Positions 40,255-43,184 of a DNA stretch of 43,184 nucleotides are shown here, in pieces. A program made the position numbers and the translations under genes. The notes beneath the pieces were generated by a model that saw only the letters and a program-made list of their open reading frames with translations, searched no databases and was not told the origin of the DNA. Origin of the DNA: an uncultured Angelakisella sp. (GTDB lineage Bacteria > Bacillota > Clostridia > Oscillospirales > Ruminococcaceae); NCBI GenBank assembly GCA_934524965.1, contig CAKSYU010000017.1, positions 1-43,184 of the forward strand, written 5' to 3'. Position 1 is the first letter of the stretch. Each line of letters opens with the position of its first letter.

Positions 40255-41472
40255 ATGACATTATCTTTTGGTTGGGCATTTGCCATACTGCTGGCGATCT
40301 GGTTTATCGGCAGCATTCTGGGCAAAAAGACGGGCGGTATCGTGGGTACTTCGCTGTTCTCCACGGTCGTGCTGCTCATCGGTTTCTGGACAAACATTCT
40401 TCCGACGGATATTATTTCCACGGCAGAGCTGCAGACCTTTAATAAGCTGGTCTCTTTGGTGCTGGCTATCAACATCGTCAGCACCGTGGAGCCGAAGCAG
40501 CTGAAAAAGGACTGGCGGCTGGCAGTGGCAGTGCTGGCTGGTATTGCCGGCATGTGCGTGATGGTCTTTGTAGTCGGCGGCCTCTTCTATGATAAGCAGG
40601 TACTTACCGGTGTGCTGCCTGTTCTGGTCGGCGGCATTGTTTCCAGCAATACCATTGTAGAAGCGGCTACCACCAAGGGTCTTGATGAGATCGCGGCGAT
40701 CTGCACCCTGTTCTTCTCGCTGCAGTCGCTCATCGGTCTGCCGCTTATCAGTATCGGCGCCAACATGGAAAGCAAGCGCCTGCTGAAGGAATACCGCGCC
40801 ACCGGCAAGGCGTCCGCCCTGATGAAAGGCAACTTTGCACAGGAGCGCCTGCCGGACGCACCGGTAAATCAGAAAATCCCGCTGTGGGATCGTCTCCCCA
40901 AGAAGTTCCAGACTTCGCTGTGGCCGCTGCTGCTGGCGGTCGTGTTTGGCGCGATTGCAGATTCCATCGGCAAGCTGTTGAACGGTCCCACCAAGGGCAT
41001 CTTTGGCGCGACCAGTATGGCGCTCATCATCGGCTTTTTGGCAGTACGGCTGGGTATGCTGCAAAAGGCGCCCCTTGCCAAAGCAGGCGTCAACGACCTG
41101 TTTATGTTCGTCGCAGTCGTCAGTCTGCGCGCTTCTCTTGGCAAGCTCAGCTTTGAGCGTGTGGTCAGCTATCTGCCCATGCTGCTTGTTATTTTCGCCA
41201 TTGCCGGTATCGGTATGCTGCTGGGCGGCTTTATCGTCGGCAAGATCCTCGGTTACTCGCTGGGTATGGTCATCGCATTCTGCTTTGGCTGCTATGCGGG
41301 CTATCCCCTGAACTACGGCGCTGCTATGGACGCTGTTTATGCGCAGGCTAAAACGCCGGAGGAGCAGGCAATGCTGGAGGAGGAAATGGTGAACAGGGTC
41401 GTGCTGGGCGGCGTGGTCGGTGTTACCATTGCCTCGGTATTCATCGGCAATGTCTGCGCGGCGCTGCTGTGA
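40255..41472 (+). CDS. Polytopic membrane transporter-like protein (possibly DUF819/GltS-type)
   Basis: 405 aa, about ten to twelve membrane helices with few charged loops; one larger soluble loop (about 180-215) and a late Glu-rich stretch TPEEQAMLEEEMVNR before the final helix. The middle VLVGGIVSSNTIVEA and CYAGYPLNYGAA segments resemble sodium-coupled organic-anion carriers of the GltS/DUF819 type, a weak link made by eye. AGGAGG is 8 nt before the ATG. Together with the peptidase and HutP downstream, an amino acid or peptide substrate is likely. Confidence 0.65.
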   Translation: MTLSFGWAFAILLAIWFIGSILGKKTGGIVGTSLFSTVVLLIGFWTNILPTDIISTAELQTFNKLVSLVLAINIVSTVEPKQLKKDWRLAVAVLAGIAGMCVMVFVVGGLFYDKQVLTGVLPVLVGGIVSSNTIVEAATTKGLDEIAAICTLFFSLQSLIGLPLISIGANMESKRLLKEYRATGKASALMKGNFAQERLPDAPVNQKIPLWDRLPKKFQTSLWPLLLAVVFGAIADSIGKLLNGPTKGIFGATSMALIIGFLAVRLGMLQKAPLAKAGVNDLFMFVAVVSLRASLGKLSFERVVSYLPMLLVIFAIAGIGMLLGGFIVGKILGYSLGMVIAFCFGCYAGYPLNYGAAMDAVYAQAKTPEEQAMLEEEMVNRVVLGGVVGVTIASVFIGNVCAALL

Positions 41473-41488
41473 AAGTGAGGGATAAGCA

Positions 41489-42589
41489 ATGAAAGAAACA
41501 CTGCGCAAAAGAATAGAAGAGCTGACAGCAATCATCGGCATTGGCGGATATGAGTGGGACGTGGCAAAGTACATCGTGAAAGCGCTGGATGGGTATGTTG
41601 ACTCCATCGAACTGCGTCCCAACGGTTCTGTCATTGCCCGTAAAAAAGGCAAAAAGCCCGGTCCCCGCTTTATGGTGACCGGACACATGGACGAGGTCGG
41701 CTTTGAGGTAAAAACTATTGCCGCCAACGGATTCCTGCTTTTTGATAAAGTAGGTAAGCCCACCGAGGGCTGTATGCCCGGTCGCCGCGTGCTGGTAAAG
41801 GGACGCAAGGGAACGGTTCCCGGCGTTATCGGTGTGCGGGCAGGGCATATGCTTACTCCTGAGCAGATGGCAAAGCCGCAGAGTGTGGGACAGTCCTATG
41901 TGGATATCGGCGCTGCTTCGGCAGCGGAAGCCAACGAATGGGGCATCTACACCGGTGCGCAGATCGTGCCGGATTCCCCGCTGACCTCCCTGCATAATCC
42001 GGATCTGGTCGTTAGCCGCGCCATTGACTGCCGCGCGCTGTGTGCTATTATGGTAGAGGTGCTGCGTCAGACCCCCGCGGAGGAGATCGCCGGTGAGCTG
42101 TGTGCGGTATTCAATGTAATGGAGGAAAGCACGCTGGGCGCGATCCCTTCGGCAATTACCTATCTGGACCCGGAATACGGCGTATTCCTGGATACCATTC
42201 CCTGCGGCGATGTACCGGATTGCGCCTTTGCCAAGGAGCTGCCCATTTCCCTGGAAAAGGGTCCGGTACTGGTGCTGAGCCAGCAGCTGCCCAGCGGTCG
42301 TATGCGTGCGGTGAACCACCCCGCGCTGAATGACGCGATGCATGAGGCGGCGGAAAAAGCCGGTGTGCCCATGCAGGAATTTGCCTTTAACAGCGGCGGC
42401 TTTGCCACCGACGCGGTCGCTGCCGCGGCAGCGGGGAAGGGCATTGCCACCGTGACCCTGGCACTGCCCCGTCGTTATTCCCATTCGCCCATAGAACTGC
42501 TGAGCATGAAGACAGCGGTGGAGACCCAAAAGCTGCTGACCGAGTTTGTGGGCAGCGGCACGGATCTTGCGGCGTGGAGCAAATTCTGA
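41489..42589 (+). CDS. M42-family metallo-aminopeptidase
   Basis: 366 aa. Two-metal aminopeptidase of the M42 (glutamyl aminopeptidase/TET) family. Metal and catalytic residues seen: H66/D68 in TGHMDEVGF, the bridging Asp in SRAIDCRALCA, the Glu pair in VMEES (usually QEEVG), the Asp in FLDTIP and the His in RRYSHSPIE. The PDZ-like insertion lies around 80-160. It would trim N-terminal residues from peptides in the cytoplasm. It starts 16 nt after the transporter; the unusual ST after the Glu pair hints at altered specificity. Confidence 0.88.
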   Translation: MKETLRKRIEELTAIIGIGGYEWDVAKYIVKALDGYVDSIELRPNGSVIARKKGKKPGPRFMVTGHMDEVGFEVKTIAANGFLLFDKVGKPTEGCMPGRRVLVKGRKGTVPGVIGVRAGHMLTPEQMAKPQSVGQSYVDIGAASAAEANEWGIYTGAQIVPDSPLTSLHNPDLVVSRAIDCRALCAIMVEVLRQTPAEEIAGELCAVFNVMEESTLGAIPSAITYLDPEYGVFLDTIPCGDVPDCAFAKELPISLEKGPVLVLSQQLPSGRMRAVNHPALNDAMHEAAEKAGVPMQEFAFNSGGFATDAVAAAAAGKGIATVTLALPRRYSHSPIELLSMKTAVETQKLLTEFVGSGTDLAAWSKF

Positions 42590-42628
42590 CCGGCAACAGC
42601 AAATAATGAGAGTAGGAGTGATTGAGAC

Positions 42629-43069
42629 ATGATGAACATGGAAGAAGCCATGACAGGAAAAAGCACCTCGCCGCTGCGCTCCGCCATATTACTGGCGATG
42701 ACCGAGGATATGGAGGCGGAAAAGCTGGTGAAGGACTACTGGCAGAAAAAAGGGCAAAGCTGTGCCGTGACCATGCTGGGTGGCAACAGCCGCGCGCTGA
42801 AGGAAAAGCTGCCGGGCGCTGTAATAGGGGCGTGCCTGAATAATAACCTGATCGAGAAAAATCAGGAGAGTATCCACCCTGTGCTGCACGCCGTGATGGA
42901 GGCGGCAAAGGGCGCCAAGGTCAACGCGGTGCTGGAGCAGAACTATCAGCTGAAGATCGCCATTGTGCGCGAAGGACACTGGATCGCTGTGGCAATGTAC
43001 GGCAAGATGGGCTTCCATGAACTGTCCGATCACCATACCATCGGCTGCGGGATACACATCATTCCGTAA
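42629..43069 (+). CDS. hutP: HutP-family RNA-binding antiterminator
   Basis: 146 aa, near the 148 of Bacillus HutP. The C-terminal half aligns well by eye: HPVLHAVMEAAKGA (Bacillus HALYHATMEALHG), HWIAVAMYGKMG (DWIAVSLYGTIG) and DHHTIGCGIH (EHETFGVGIN). The metal-binding His residues are kept as H83, H87 and H135. Bacillus HutP, with L-His and Mg, binds NAG triplets and melts a terminator in front of the hut genes. Here no histidine utilisation gene is present; the operon holds a transporter and a peptidase behind a terminator-bearing leader. TAGGAG is about 10 nt before ATG 42629. Confidence 0.85.
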   Translation: MMNMEEAMTGKSTSPLRSAILLAMTEDMEAEKLVKDYWQKKGQSCAVTMLGGNSRALKEKLPGAVIGACLNNNLIEKNQESIHPVLHAVMEAAKGAKVNAVLEQNYQLKIAIVREGHWIAVAMYGKMGFHELSDHHTIGCGIHIIP

Positions 43070-43084
43070 AATATCGATAGAAAA

Positions 43085-43114
43085 GCGGCGCGGTCTCGCA
43101 GGAGACCGCGCCGC
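43085..43114 (+). repeat. GC-rich 13-bp perfect hairpin after hutP
   Basis: 43085-43097 pairs fully with 43102-43114 (4-nt loop). It has no T tail of its own. It is followed by GCAGCTTGTCG (43112-43122), the reverse complement of CGACAAGCTGC at 66-76 near the other end of the window. Confidence 0.7.
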
Positions 43115-43122
43115 AGCTTGTC

Positions 43123-43152
43123 GAAAAAGTCCAGTGGGAGCTGGGCTTTTTC
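43123..43152 (+). terminator. Intrinsic terminator after hutP
   Basis: A 12-bp stem with one G-U pair (43123-43134 with 43141-43152) with T-rich 3' arm. Together with the hairpin just upstream it ends the operon. An extended -10 (TGGTACAAT, 43162-43170) after it may belong to the next gene beyond the window. Confidence 0.65.
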
Positions 43153-43184
43153 TCGTAGATATGGTACAATAGAATAGGGTGATG

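Noticed and set aside
40261..41808. 515-aa open frame antisense to the transporter and peptidase
   Set aside because: Composition is Gln/His/Arg-rich as expected for the complement of hydrophobic codons; no motif recognised.

Overview
The window is a gene-dense stretch (I estimate high-50s % G+C by eye) from an endospore-forming, Gram-positive anaerobe of the class Clostridia, most likely the Oscillospirales/Ruminococcaceae side. The reasons are a complete eight-gene spoIIIA operon, cwlD and yunB, a tyrosyl T-box leader, GatCAB amidation, MurT/GatD-type cell wall genes, AGGAGG ribosome binding sites and TTGNNN-17-TATAAT promoters. It is chromosomal. I saw no rRNA, tRNA, CRISPR array, phage gene or intact insertion sequence.

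Layout. 1-570: no gene, but a long perfect hairpin and a roughly 155-bp tandem repeat. 573-2476: an OmpR-type response regulator and histidine kinase. 2633-4751: cwlD and radA. 4633-4866 (-): a small Cys-rich protein whose frame overlaps the end of radA. 5116-6912: a membrane protein with two SGNH hydrolase domains. 6989-8291: divergent ferritin-like gene and yunB. 8368-13561: ligA and gatCAB. 13645-15595: a HAD phosphatase and, divergently, an orphan zinc/manganese-binding lipoprotein behind an operator-like palindrome.

15674-20437 is the most striking accessory block. A divergent HxlR regulator faces six co-directional genes: a Cys-rich repeat peptide (four ACGTACGA units), a radical SAM/SPASM enzyme, a nitroreductase, a flavin-type/ferredoxin protein, a zinc macrodomain ADP-ribose hydrolase and a class M sirtuin. 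It looks like a peptide-modification (RiPP-like) system joined to a reversible ADP-ribosylation pair under a redox-type regulator.

20600-22339 holds a PanE-like reductase and an AlkA-like glycosylase. 22593-27350 is spoIIIAA-AH. 27417-34542 is the classical yqhY-nusB-xseAB-ispA-tlyA-nadK-argR-recN housekeeping cluster, here without folD and dxs. 34786-36818 is murT-gatD: murT appears to start at an ATT codon, and the GatD-like partner lacks the usual catalytic Cys and His. 36832-38295 is an amino acid permease, followed by a Tyr T-box and tyrS. A near-perfect parS site lies just after tyrS.

40255-43069 is a three-gene operon: a membrane transporter, an M42 metallopeptidase and a HutP-family RNA-binding antiterminator. 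Its roughly 190-nt leader contains an intrinsic terminator preceded by clustered NAG triplets, which suggests that HutP controls its own operon. With the peptide/sirtuin block, this is the best candidate for undescribed biology here. All functional calls rest on motif recognition by eye; no database search was run.
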